From the NCBI GenBank assembly GCA_019117205.1, contig DXAC01000052.1, forward strand, positions 1 through 64,000: a stretch of DNA of 64,000 nt, given 5' to 3'. This document shows positions 35,655 through 48,017 of the stretch, piece after piece (position 1 is the stretch's first letter; each line of letters starts with the position of its first letter). The translations under genes and the position numbers were made by a program. The stretch comes from Candidatus Allofournierella merdigallinarum (GTDB lineage Bacteria; Bacillota; Clostridia; Oscillospirales; Ruminococcaceae). The notes beneath the pieces were generated by a model. The model saw nothing but the letters and a program-made list of their open reading frames with translations, was not told the DNA's origin and did no database searches.

Positions 35655-37007
35655 TCAGCCGGGCAGGTTCACGTCCCCCACAAGGGCGCACCCGTCCGGG
35701 TCGATGGCGTACACGGTGATGCGGCCCTTGGCCGCGAACAGCTCCGGCGGCAGCTGCACGCCGCCGGCGGCGGTGGGCTGCAAAAACCGGAACGTCTTGT
35801 GGGCGGCGGTGGCGTGGACGGCCCCGTCCGCCACGGCGCAGGCCAGGGTGCCGGCAAAATCCTCAGGCAGGGGCAGGTCCTCGCCCCCGTCGCTTTGGAA
35901 CATATAGGCGCCCACCTGCTCCAGCGGCCGCAGCCGGGCGTGGCGGCGGTGGGGGCAGCCCTCGCCCCGGCCTTTCTGCCGGCCGGGGATCACCAGGGCC
36001 AGGCCCTGGTAGGCCTGCCAGAAAGCCTCGGCGGGGTAGGCCCGCTCGGCCTCGGCGTTGGTGGGGGCCAGGCTGTCGTTCACCAGCACCTGCACCCCCT
36101 GTTCGGACACCTCAAAGCCCCGCAGGGCCATCAGCTGGGCCTCCACGCTTTCAAAGGAGCCCGGCAGCAGGGCGCGGCCGCTGGCGGCGGCCTCCTCCTC
36201 GGTGGCGGCATAGCGCAGGAACACGCCCACCGAGTCCCCCTGCTTGATGCGCTGCCACAGCTCCTCCGGCTCCAGGTAGGCCAGGTAGGCCCGGTAGCCG
36301 TAGCAGCCGGCCAGGGCGGCGGCAAAGGAGAAGTTGCGGGTGCCCGTGTCCTCGTCGCCCCAGTCGAACATTGCCTGGGCCAGCTCCTCCGGCAGCACGT
36401 CCTGGCCCCACCGGTTGAGCAGGCTGGCCAGGGTCACGGGGGTGCTCATGCCGTCCCGCAGGTGGGGGTCCCGCTGCTTCTGGCTGTAAGCGGGCAGATG
36501 CAGCTGCCGGCTGTACGGCTGCGCCGGCGCCGGCTGGCCGCCCACCGGGCGCACGCTGGCGGCCAGCAGCCACACCCGGGGGGTCAGCCGCTCGTCCTCG
36601 GTGTACAGGTAGATGCGGAGCTGGGCCTGGGTGGCCTTTCCCCGGGCAATGTGCAGCACGTTGCGCCAGGTGAACACCGGCTGGCTCTCGTCGCCGGTGA
36701 TGCTGGCCCGCCGGATGTAGGGGCTCCACTTGCCAAAGCTCATCCAGCCGCTCCAGCCGTCGCCCACCCGCACCCGGGCCTGGGCCTCCACCACGGTGCC
36801 CGGCGGAGTCTCGGCGTTCCAGCTCATCACCAGCCGGTCGAAAGCGGGCAGGTTCACCGGCTGGGAGGTGTAGCAGCCGTAGAGCACATGCCGCCCCGCC
36901 GCCTGCTCCAGGCAGACGCCGTGCTCGGTGAGGGCCACGTTGTCCAGCTCGCCCCGGGTAAAGGCGTCGGTGCCGCTGAGGATGTAAAGGTTTTTCCCGT
37001 TTTGCAT
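35655..37007 (-). CDS. Peptidase C39-like protein without the catalytic cysteine
   Basis: 450 aa, no obvious signal peptide. Residues 1-155 look like a beta-rich domain (LYILSGTDAFTRGELDNV..., GWSGWMSFG). Residues about 165-370 follow the C39_2 layout: PAYSQKQRD, then the helix normally led by the nucleophile (WCSPTS) is here GMSTPVT at 186-192, followed by LASLLNRWG. Loss of Cys predicts a non-proteolytic binding protein. A beta-rich C-terminus follows. Confidence 0.72.
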   Translation of the reverse strand: MQNGKNLYILSGTDAFTRGELDNVALTEHGVCLEQAAGRHVLYGCYTSQPVNLPAFDRLVMSWNAETPPGTVVEAQARVRVGDGWSGWMSFGKWSPYIRRASITGDESQPVFTWRNVLHIARGKATQAQLRIYLYTEDERLTPRVWLLAASVRPVGGQPAPAQPYSRQLHLPAYSQKQRDPHLRDGMSTPVTLASLLNRWGQDVLPEELAQAMFDWGDEDTGTRNFSFAAALAGCYGYRAYLAYLEPEELWQRIKQGDSVGVFLRYAATEEEAAASGRALLPGSFESVEAQLMALRGFEVSEQGVQVLVNDSLAPTNAEAERAYPAEAFWQAYQGLALVIPGRQKGRGEGCPHRRHARLRPLEQVGAYMFQSDGGEDLPLPEDFAGTLACAVADGAVHATAAHKTFRFLQPTAAGGVQLPPELFAAKGRITVYAIDPDGCALVGDVNLPG

Positions 37008-37077
37008 GGCGATCGTCCCCTGTCCGCCGCCCCAGGCCGTGACTGCAAGGCTGGCGCGGCGTTCTGCGTTTGATTTT

Positions 37078-37107
37078 ATGGTATCCCATTTTGGGGCGTG
37101 CTGTCAA
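37078..37107 (-). promoter_or_regulatory. Promoter of the C39-like gene
   Basis: On the minus strand TTGACA (37102-37107), 18 bases, TACCAT (37078-37083), about 70 bases before the ATG. Confidence 0.62.
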
Positions 37108-37139
37108 GCGTTGCGCCGGCCGTTTGCCCCGCGCTTTCC

Positions 37140-37167
37140 TTGACATCTATCCGGGATTTGCTATACT
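37140..37167 (+). promoter_or_regulatory. Promoter of the DUF6056-like gene
   Basis: TTGACA (37140-37145), 16 bases, TATACT (37162-37167), about 55 bases before the ATG. Confidence 0.75.
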
Positions 37168-37223
37168 TACCTTGATTACCGCGGGCGCATGTTCCTGGCA
37201 TCCGCGCATCGGGAGGACAACAG

Positions 37224-38762
37224 ATGGAAAAGATGGATTTTGAACGTTTTGAAAAGGCTTTGCGCGTTTTGGCGATTGCACTTTTTCTCCTCCTTGTTCT
37301 TTCACTGATTCCCATTGTACACGTCGCTTTTTCTTCCTACCCCGCCGCTGACGATTTTAGTTATGTGGCAAACACTGCGCCGATCTGGCGTCAGACCCAT
37401 TCCCTTACCGCTGTCTTTTCCGCGGCGTGGCAGCACGTGCAGCAGACCTACCAAACCTGGCAGGGCAGTTTTGTCGCTGTTTTTTTGATGTGCCTGCAAC
37501 CGGGTTTTCTGGATACCTCTTTGTATTTCGCCGGTTGCCTCGCGCTGCTCTTCAGTTTTGTTTTCTGCTCCTTCTTTTTGTTTTATACCCTTGCTCGCCG
37601 GCTTTTGGAGTGCGAGCGGGTCGTCAGCTTGATCGTCGCTTTCACCCTTGTCTTCCTTTCGCTGCAATTCACCTATGACCCGGTGGAATCTTTCTTCTGG
37701 TACAACGGCGGCGTGTATTATACCTTTTTCTACTCGCTGTGCGCCCTCTTGTTTGGCTTGCTTGCGCGGGCTTTTACAAGTCAAAGGAAAAAAGTTGCGG
37801 CCATCCAATACGCTTTTTGCCTGCCGCTGGCCTTTCTGATCGGCGGTGGTAGTTTTCCTCCCTCTCTTGCCTCCCTGGTGGTCCTGAGTCTGATGGCTCT
37901 CTTTTTCGGCTGGAAGCGCCGCCCTCTTCGTGCGGCGGGCACATGCCTTGTGCTGGCGGCAATGGCTGCCTCTTTCTTTATCAATGTTTTGGCTCCCGGC
38001 AACGCGATACGGCAGATGCAAGCAGGCAGCCCCCACTCGCCGGTCACGGCCATTCTGCTCTCCCTCGTGTACGGGGCCTACGCGTTTTGCAACTGTACCA
38101 GCCTGCCCGTGATCGCCGGTTGGGCTTTCCTTACCCCATTCCTCTATCGGGCTGTTGCCCGGCTGCGGTTCACCTTCCCCTTTCCCTTATTGTTCGCCGG
38201 TTTGCTGTTTGGCATATTCTCCGCACAGGGTACGCCCGTTTTCTACGCGTTGGGCATGAATATGCCCGAGCGGGTCATCAACATCATCTATTTCAGCTGT
38301 TATCCCTATACCCTGCTTGCCTGGTCCTACTTCCTGGGCTGGCTCTCCCACAGAGAGTGGTGGACGGGTTTTCTCGCCCGCGCCGGCCTGCGGTGGAGCC
38401 TCGCCGGAGGGGCCGCCTTTTGCGCCGTTGTGCTCTGCGCCGGGGCGGCGGGGACGCTGGGACTTATTCATGTGGGCAAAGACCCGAACAGCGGGAACAT
38501 GCAGATGACCGGCTTGCCGCTGAGCGCCCAGGCCGCGGTCTGCCTTGCAACGGGAGAAGCCCAGGATTTTCACGCGCAGCTTCTGGAGCGGGAAGCCACA
38601 TATTGCGACGAATCCCTTTCTCACGTGCGGGTGGAATCCTTGCGCAGCAAGCCTGTTCTGCTGTTCATAGAAGACATTCAAGAGGACCCCGCCTACTGGG
38701 TCAATCAGTCGATCGCAAAATTCTTTGAAAAGGACTCCGTTGCACTTGCCAGTGGGAATTGA
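37224..38762 (+). CDS. Polytopic membrane protein, DUF6056-like (GT-C glycosyltransferase-like)
   Basis: 512 aa with about ten to twelve hydrophobic segments. The first loop contains SSYPAADDFSYV, an acidic pair in the position of the catalytic Asp of GT-C sugar transferases, and WQGSF further on, features of DUF6056 proteins. It probably handles a lipid-linked sugar at the membrane. Codon use is clearly lower in GC, with many T/A third positions, than either neighbour, suggesting recent acquisition. Confidence 0.75.
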   Translation: MEKMDFERFEKALRVLAIALFLLLVLSLIPIVHVAFSSYPAADDFSYVANTAPIWRQTHSLTAVFSAAWQHVQQTYQTWQGSFVAVFLMCLQPGFLDTSLYFAGCLALLFSFVFCSFFLFYTLARRLLECERVVSLIVAFTLVFLSLQFTYDPVESFFWYNGGVYYTFFYSLCALLFGLLARAFTSQRKKVAAIQYAFCLPLAFLIGGGSFPPSLASLVVLSLMALFFGWKRRPLRAAGTCLVLAAMAASFFINVLAPGNAIRQMQAGSPHSPVTAILLSLVYGAYAFCNCTSLPVIAGWAFLTPFLYRAVARLRFTFPFPLLFAGLLFGIFSAQGTPVFYALGMNMPERVINIIYFSCYPYTLLAWSYFLGWLSHREWWTGFLARAGLRWSLAGGAAFCAVVLCAGAAGTLGLIHVGKDPNSGNMQMTGLPLSAQAAVCLATGEAQDFHAQLLEREATYCDESLSHVRVESLRSKPVLLFIEDIQEDPAYWVNQSIAKFFEKDSVALASGN

Positions 38763-38787
38763 ACGAGGCGCTGTATGCTCATGTGGA

Positions 38788-38815
38788 CCGCCCGGCTAAA
38801 GCCGGGCGGCCTTTT
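38788..38815 (+). terminator. Terminator after DUF6056-like gene
   Basis: A 9-bp perfect stem (38788-38796 with 38801-38809), TAAA loop, then CCTTTT. Confidence 0.8.
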
Positions 38816-38865
38816 CGCTGCCCGCGCCGCGGACGCTCTTGCGTCGGCGCGAGGATAAATATTCC

Positions 38866-38894
38866 TTGTACATTTTTGTCTGAACTCGTATACT
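38866..38894 (+). promoter_or_regulatory. Promoter of trkA-trkH
   Basis: TTGTAC (38866-38871), 17 bases, TATACT (38889-38894). Confidence 0.72.
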
Positions 38895-38956
38895 ATAATT
38901 AGTTTTATGAACACGGGCCGCGGAGCCGGCCCGAATTCTAAGCGAAGGTGTATTTT

Positions 38957-40315
38957 ATGAAGATCATCATCGCGGGCGACGGCAAAGTGGGCCTCGCCCT
39001 TATGCGTCAGCTGCTCTACGAGGGGCACGACGTGACCATTGTGGACTCCAACCCCAACGTTTTGCAGGCCAACATGTTCCAGTACGACGTGCTGGCGGTG
39101 CAGGGCAACGCCGCCACCATGGACGCTTTGCGCCAGGCCAACGTGGCCGAGGCGGACCTGCTGATTGCCGCCACCAGCGCCGACGAGATCAACCTGCTGT
39201 GCTGCCTCACCGCCAAGAAGATGAACGGCCGGCTGCACACCATCGCCCGGGTGCGCAACCCGGACTACACCGAGCAGCTGTTCGCCATGCGGGAGGAGCT
39301 GGGCCTTTCCATGACCATCAACCCGGAGCTGTCGGCCGCCCGGGAAATTTTCCACCTGCTCCAGTTCCCCAGCTTTTTGCACCGGGACAGCTTCGCCAAG
39401 GGCCGGGTGGAGATCGTGGGCCTGCGGGTGGACGAGGGCAGCCGGCTGGAGGGGGTCGCCCTGCACCAGCTGTACAAGATCGCCCAGGTCAAGGTGCTGG
39501 TGTGCGCCGTGCTGCGGGAGGGCCGGGTGACCATCCCGGACGGCAGCTTCCAGCTGCAAAAGGGCGACCGGATCTTCGTCACCGCCCGGGCGGTGAACCT
39601 GGCCCAGCTGATCAAAAACCTGGGCATCGCCAAACAAAAGGTCCGCCGGGTGATGCTGGTGGGCGGCGGCCACATCAGCTTCTACCTGGCCCAGCGGCTG
39701 CTGGACGCGGGGCTCAGCGTGAAGATCATCGAGCAAAACCCCGACCGGGCCCGCTTTCTGGCAGAGAACCTGCCCCGGGCCGCGGTGGTGCTGGGGGACG
39801 GCTCCTCCCAGGAGCTTCTGTTCCGCGAGGGGCTGGAGGAGGCGGACGCGCTGGTCAGCCTCACCGGCATCGACGAGGAGAACATCGTGCTGAGCATGTA
39901 CGCCCACACCCAGGGGGTGCCCAAGGTGGTCACCAAGGTGAACCGGCTGGAGTACAGCCGGATGTTCGTGGACCTGGAGGTGGGCAGCATCGTGAGCCCC
40001 AAGGAGCTGTGCAGCGCCCTGATCGCCCGGTATGTGCGGAGTATGCAGAACAAGACCGGCAAGATCCTTACCCTGCACCCCATCGCCGAGGGCACCGCCG
40101 CCGCCATGGAGTTCCGGGTGGACGACTCGGTGCATTTCCGGGGCACCCCGCTGAAAGACGTGCCCCTGCGCCCCGGGGTGCTGATCAGCTGCATCACCCG
40201 GGCGGGCAGCACCATCATTCCCGACGGCGCCTCCAGCTACGAGACCGGCGACACGGTGGTGGCGGTGAGCACCCTGGAGGCCCCGGTGCTCCAGATGAAC
40301 GACCTGTTCCAGTGA
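38957..40315 (+). CDS. trkA: Trk system potassium transporter TrkA (NAD-binding regulatory subunit)
   Basis: 452 aa, duplicated RCK architecture: TrkA_N 1 with GDGKVG at about 7-12, TrkA_C 1, TrkA_N 2 (VGGGHISFYLA) and TrkA_C 2. A cytosolic ring that gates TrkH in response to nucleotides. The conserved MKIIIAGDG supports the ATG at 38957, with GAAGG upstream; a GTG nine bases earlier is also open. trkH follows 41 bases later. Confidence 0.94.
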   Translation: MKIIIAGDGKVGLALMRQLLYEGHDVTIVDSNPNVLQANMFQYDVLAVQGNAATMDALRQANVAEADLLIAATSADEINLLCCLTAKKMNGRLHTIARVRNPDYTEQLFAMREELGLSMTINPELSAAREIFHLLQFPSFLHRDSFAKGRVEIVGLRVDEGSRLEGVALHQLYKIAQVKVLVCAVLREGRVTIPDGSFQLQKGDRIFVTARAVNLAQLIKNLGIAKQKVRRVMLVGGGHISFYLAQRLLDAGLSVKIIEQNPDRARFLAENLPRAAVVLGDGSSQELLFREGLEEADALVSLTGIDEENIVLSMYAHTQGVPKVVTKVNRLEYSRMFVDLEVGSIVSPKELCSALIARYVRSMQNKTGKILTLHPIAEGTAAAMEFRVDDSVHFRGTPLKDVPLRPGVLISCITRAGSTIIPDGASSYETGDTVVAVSTLEAPVLQMNDLFQ

Positions 40316-40356
40316 CCGGGCGCGGCAACGCGATTATGTGAAGAGGAAGTGCGGAT

Positions 40357-41805
40357 TTGAATTTTCGTGCGATCAACCACACCATCGGAATGATCATTCT
40401 GGTGGAGATGGGCTTCATGGCCCCCAGCCTTATCTGGTGCTGGCTGGACAGCGACCGTGCCACCGCCACAGCCTTTGGCGGCACGCTGCTGGTGATGGGC
40501 CTGTGCGCCGGCCTGTTCCTGCTGGTGGGCCGGCGGGCAAAAGGGAGCATCTTTGCCCAGGAGGGCTTTGTGACGGTGGCCATCAGCTGGATCGTGCTGT
40601 CGCTGCTGGGCTGCCTGCCCTTTTACTTCAGCGGGGCGATCCCCCACTACATAGACGCATTGTTCGAGGTGGTCAGCGGCTTCACCACCACCGGTTCCTC
40701 CATTCTGGCGGACCCGGCGGCCCTGAGCCGGGGGCTGCTGTTCTGGCGCAGCACCACCCACTGGCTGGGCGGCATGGGCATCCTGGTGTTCATGCTGGCC
40801 ATCCTGCCCGCCAGCCACCGGGGCGCGCTGCATCTGATGCAGGCGGAGAGCCCGGGGCCCACCGTGAGCAAGTTCACCCCCCGGCTGCGCCAGACCAGCA
40901 AGATCCTGTACACCATCTACCTGGCGCTGACCCTTTTGTGCATCGCCTTTTTGCTGGCGGGGGGTATGCCGGTGTTTGACAGCCTGTGCACCGCCTTTGG
41001 CACCGCCGGCACCGGCGGCTTTGGCATCAAGGCGGACAGCATGGCCTCTTACAGCCCCTACCTGCAATGGGTCATCACCGTGTTCATGGCCTTGTTCGGG
41101 GTGAACTTTTCGGTGTACTACCTGCTGCTTATGCGCCAGGTGGGCGCCGCGGTGAAAGACGAGGAGGTGCGCCTGTATTTCGGCATCATGATCGCCTCCG
41201 GCGCGCTGATCGCCTGGGACATCCGGTACATCATCCCCGACCTTTCCGACCGGGTGCGCCACGCCTTTTTCCAGGTGAGCAGCATCATGACCACCACCGG
41301 CTTTTCCACCGTGGACTTCGACGTCTGGCCCCCCTTTTCCAAGGCCATTCTGCTCTGCCTGATGGCGGTGGGCGCCTGCGCCGGCTCCACCGGCGGCGGC
41401 TTCAAGGTGATCCGGCTGGCCATTATGCTTAAGAGCCTGCGCCGGGCCATCCGCCACACCCTGCGCCCCAACAGCGTGCAGCTGGTGCGGGTGAACGGCA
41501 AGGTGCTGGCGGACGAGGTCATCCACAATGTGGGGGCCTACCTCACCGCCTATGTGGTCATCCTGTTCGGCAGCTTCGTGCTGGTATCCCTGGACGAGTT
41601 CAGCCTGGAGAGCAACATTTCCGCCGTGTTCGCCTGCTTCAACAACATCGGCCCCGGCTTTGCCGCGGCGGGCCCCATGAGCAACTTCGCCGCGTTCAGC
41701 GGCCTGTCCAAGCTGGTGCTCAGCCTGGATATGCTGCTGGGCCGGCTGGAGATCTTCCCCCTGCTGGCCCTGGCCAGCCGCCACAGCTGGAGCCGCCGGC
41801 TGTGA
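40357..41805 (+). CDS. trkH: Trk system potassium uptake protein TrkH
   Basis: 482-aa membrane subunit of the SKT superfamily with four repeated M1-P-M2 units. Selectivity-filter-like glycines are visible in SGFTTTGSS, TAGTGGFG, STVD near TTTGFS, and CFNNIGPGF. TTG start preceded by GAGGAAG. It works with TrkA to take up K+; the operon contains just the two genes. Confidence 0.94.
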   Translation: MNFRAINHTIGMIILVEMGFMAPSLIWCWLDSDRATATAFGGTLLVMGLCAGLFLLVGRRAKGSIFAQEGFVTVAISWIVLSLLGCLPFYFSGAIPHYIDALFEVVSGFTTTGSSILADPAALSRGLLFWRSTTHWLGGMGILVFMLAILPASHRGALHLMQAESPGPTVSKFTPRLRQTSKILYTIYLALTLLCIAFLLAGGMPVFDSLCTAFGTAGTGGFGIKADSMASYSPYLQWVITVFMALFGVNFSVYYLLLMRQVGAAVKDEEVRLYFGIMIASGALIAWDIRYIIPDLSDRVRHAFFQVSSIMTTTGFSTVDFDVWPPFSKAILLCLMAVGACAGSTGGGFKVIRLAIMLKSLRRAIRHTLRPNSVQLVRVNGKVLADEVIHNVGAYLTAYVVILFGSFVLVSLDEFSLESNISAVFACFNNIGPGFAAAGPMSNFAAFSGLSKLVLSLDMLLGRLEIFPLLALASRHSWSRRL

Positions 41806-41929
41806 GCGGGCGGCCGCGGACAGCGCTGCGGCCCGCGCCTTACCGGCCCCAGGGTTTCCGGCCGCGCCTTTGCCCGGCCCGTGCTGTGTCGGCCCCGCGC
41901 TGTGCCGCTTCCGGCCCTTGTCCCTGCCA

Positions 41930-41958
41930 AAACGCCCCGGTCTTCCGCCGGGGCGTTT
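41930..41958 (+). terminator. Terminator after trkH
   Basis: An 11-bp perfect stem AAACGCCCCGG/CCGGGGCGTTT (41930-41940 with 41948-41958). Confidence 0.75.
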
Positions 41959-42041
41959 ACTCTTTGGATAAACTTATAGAAATATTACAAATAGTCAGTT
42001 TCCCCCGTCCCCGCCCGCCGGGCGGCGTTTCCCACAACAAC

Positions 42042-42072
42042 AAAGGCCCCCTGCCGGCGGCAGGGGGCCTTT
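42042..42072. terminator. Terminator of the ATP synthase operon
   Basis: A 14-bp perfect stem (42042-42055 with 42059-42072), GGC loop; TTTGTTGTT follows on the minus strand. Confidence 0.8.
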
Positions 42073-42123
42073 ACGATTTGGATATACACTTTACTTTTTA
42101 CAAAAAGTAAAATTCAGGGCGGC

Positions 42124-42315
42124 TCATTCCGCCGGGTCTTCGGGGGCGCGGCGGCCGGTCAGCCGGCGCAGGCCGTCCCCCGCTTTCGCGCCCAGGGCGC
42201 GGGTGAGCAGGCCCAGCAGCCCCGCCGCCAGCGCAGCGCCGCCGAAAAGGGCCAGCACCTGGGGCCAGCGGCCGGTGAGCTCGTCCAGCAGGGCGGTGAG
42301 TTGCTCCAGTTCCAT
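42124..42315 (-). CDS. Small single-span membrane protein after atpC
   Basis: 63 aa. An N-terminal amphipathic part MELEQLTALLDELTG, one membrane helix (about 20-42) and a basic cytosolic tail with GRRAPEDP. ATG with GGGAGGG 7 bases upstream, 18 bases after the atpC stop, so it is the last gene of the atp operon. I do not recognise it; its link to the ATP synthase is by position only. Confidence 0.68.
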   Translation of the reverse strand: MELEQLTALLDELTGRWPQVLALFGGAALAAGLLGLLTRALGAKAGDGLRRLTGRRAPEDPAE

Positions 42316-42333
42316 CGGGGTCCCTCCCATGGG

Positions 42334-44156
<1,823 letters not shown>

Positions 44157-44177
44157 TCACAGGTCGGGCGCAGGGGG

Positions 44178-45029
44178 TCAGCCCTCGGCGCCCGCCACGA
44201 TCTCGGTGATCTCCTGGGTGATGGCCGCCTGCCGGGCCCGGTTGTAGTGCAGGCTCAAATTTTCGATCATCTCGCCGGCGTTTTTGCTGGCGGCGTCCAT
44301 GGCGGTGCGGCGGGCGCCCAGCTCGCTGGCCACCGACTCGCACAGGGCCCCCCAGACGAGGCCCGCCAGGTACTCCGGCACGATGGCGTTGTACACCGTC
44401 TCGCTGTCCGGCTCGTAGAGGGTGGTCTGGCGGGGGCCGCTGCCCTTTGCCGCCGGCTGGTAGTTCAACGGCAGCAGCCGCAGGGTGGCGGGCTGCTGGC
44501 TGAGCATGGAGACGAAGTTGGTGTAGGCCAGCACGATCTCGTCGAACTCCCCCGCCACAAAGCCCTTTGCAAGGGTGCGGGCGATGTCGTAGCAACCGCT
44601 CATCTCCACATCCGCGGCCACGGCGTACCGGTCGGTGACGATGGGCACGCCCCGGCGGCGGTAGTGCTCCAGCGCCTTTTTGCCGATGGGCAGCACACAC
44701 CAGTTCTTGCCCTCGGCGTGGGCGGCCACCGCCTTGAGGATGTTGGCGTTGTAGCCGCCCGCCAGGCCCCGGTCGCCGGCGATGACCACATAGCAGCTGG
44801 TCTTCACCGGCCGCTGGGCCAGGTAGGGCGAACGGAACTCGTCGTTGGAGTAGGCGATGTCATCCAGCGCCGCGTGGAGCACGTCGAAATAGGGGCGGCT
44901 GTGCTCCACCCGCTCCTTGGCGCGGCGCAGCTTGGAGGAGGCCACCAGCTCCATGGCCTTGGTGATCTGCATGGTGCCCTCGACGCTTTTGATCCGCAGC
45001 TTGATGTCCTTCATGGACGCGCCTGCCAT
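44178..45029 (-). CDS. atpG: F-type ATP synthase gamma subunit
   Basis: 283 aa, central rotor shaft. N-terminal coiled-coil helix MKDIKLRIKSVEGTMQITKAMELVASSKLRRA and C-terminal helix ending ARQAAITQEITEIVAGAEG are strongly conserved. GGAGG is 9 bases before the ATG. Confidence 0.97.
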   Translation of the reverse strand: MAGASMKDIKLRIKSVEGTMQITKAMELVASSKLRRAKERVEHSRPYFDVLHAALDDIAYSNDEFRSPYLAQRPVKTSCYVVIAGDRGLAGGYNANILKAVAAHAEGKNWCVLPIGKKALEHYRRRGVPIVTDRYAVAADVEMSGCYDIARTLAKGFVAGEFDEIVLAYTNFVSMLSQQPATLRLLPLNYQPAAKGSGPRQTTLYEPDSETVYNAIVPEYLAGLVWGALCESVASELGARRTAMDAASKNAGEMIENLSLHYNRARQAAITQEITEIVAGAEG

Positions 45030-45042
45030 ATGCCGGTCCTCC

Positions 45043-46572
<1,530 letters not shown>

Positions 46573-47109
46573 TTACAATGTGGCTGCCAGCAGGCGGCGC
46601 ACCTCGTCCAGCCGGTTCTTCACCGTGCCGTCCAGCCGGGCGCCGTCCACCTCCAGCCGCACACCGCCCAGGCACCCGGGCTCCACCCGGGTGGTCAGGG
46701 CGATGGTCTTGCCGGTGAGAACCGCCAGCTTTTTCTTCAGCGCCTCGGCCTGCGCTTCGCTCATGGGCACCGCCGTTACCGCCGTGGCCTCCAGGATGCC
46801 GTGGGCCTCGTTGTAGCGGGCCCGGTATTCCTTGAGGCAGTCCGGCAGGGCGCGGATGGCGCCTTTCTCGCACAGGATCTTCAAAAAGTTCAAAAGATAG
46901 GGCTGCACCCGCCCGCCAAACGCCTCGTCCAGGGCGGCGCAGCGCTCGGCCTTGGGCACGCTGGGCAGGGCCAGCAGCTTTTCATAGTCCGGGTTTTCCG
47001 CCAACAGCCCGCGCACCTCGCAAAGCTCCTCCAGGATGGCCTCTTCCAGCCCCTCCTCGGCGGCCAAGGCGTAAAGCGCGCCGCCGTATTCGGCGCCCAG
47101 GGCGGTCAT
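46573..47109 (-). CDS. atpH: F-type ATP synthase delta subunit
   Basis: 178 aa, stator link between F1 and the b subunits. Helical N-terminal domain (EYGGALYALAAEEGLEEAI), then the C-terminal TAVPMSEAQAEALKKKLAVLTGK stretch and VEPGCLGGVRLEVDGARLDGTVKNRL typical of OSCP. The start overlaps the atpF stop by 4 bases. Confidence 0.95.
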   Translation of the reverse strand: MTALGAEYGGALYALAAEEGLEEAILEELCEVRGLLAENPDYEKLLALPSVPKAERCAALDEAFGGRVQPYLLNFLKILCEKGAIRALPDCLKEYRARYNEAHGILEATAVTAVPMSEAQAEALKKKLAVLTGKTIALTTRVEPGCLGGVRLEVDGARLDGTVKNRLDEVRRLLAATL

Positions 47110-47612
47110 GACGCGTCACCCACGTTCTCGATGAAGCTGTCGATCAGGGCCTTGTGGTCGGCCTCGCTGATCTCCCGCTCCACCACCTTGCTGGCGATGG
47201 CCAGGGCCATGCCGCCGATCTCGTCCTTGGCGTCGTTCATGGCTTTCTTGCGGGCCTGCTCGATCTCCGCCTCGGCTTTCTGCTTCATCTGCACGGCCTG
47301 GGCGCGGGCGGCGGCCAGGGTCTCCTCGCTGCGGGCCGCGGCGGTCTTGTCCGCCTGGGCCAGCAGCGCGGCGGCCTCCTGCTTCGCGGTGGCCAGGTGC
47401 GCCTCGTAGTCGGCCTTTTCCGCCTCGGCGGTCTCCTTGGCCTTGCGGGCGTCCTCCAGCATGGCGTCCGCCCGGGCCTGGCGCTCGTCCAGGACTTTCT
47501 GCACCCGCTCGAACAGCAGCTTTTTGACGATCAGCGTGAGGATCAGCAGGTTGCCCAGCATCATGATCATATGCCAGGGCGTTATGGTGACCAGATCCTT
47601 AAATTGTTCCAA
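47106..47612 (-). CDS. atpF: F-type ATP synthase b subunit
   Basis: 168 aa. One N-terminal membrane helix (about 12-32), then a long Ala/Glu/Lys-rich coiled coil to the C-terminus, the peripheral stalk. GGGGAATG region and a good purine-rich site precede the ATG. Confidence 0.95.
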   Translation of the reverse strand: MEQFKDLVTITPWHMIMMLGNLLILTLIVKKLLFERVQKVLDERQARADAMLEDARKAKETAEAEKADYEAHLATAKQEAAALLAQADKTAAARSEETLAAARAQAVQMKQKAEAEIEQARKKAMNDAKDEIGGMALAIASKVVEREISEADHKALIDSFIENVGDAS

Positions 47613-47651
47613 TGGTCATTCCCCTTTCCTGCGGCTTATCGGGGCCTGTTT

Positions 47652-47930
<279 letters not shown>

Positions 47931-48017
47931 CTAAAATGAAGTGCTTTGTTTATGCCGCCCCCCTCGGGGGGCGTTTTCCTCGCGGCCGGCGGCCGCGTCG
48001 GGTCGAAAGAGGGGCCG

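Larger units (their letters stand above)
41806..42123. other. Intergenic region between trkH and the ATP synthase operon
   Basis: No gene seen. 41806-41928 is GC-rich and featureless. It then contains the two terminators listed separately, an AT-rich stretch (41966-42000), and at 42089-42111 an AT-only hairpin TTTACTTTTT/AAAAAGTAAA just past the last minus-strand gene. Confidence 0.6.
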
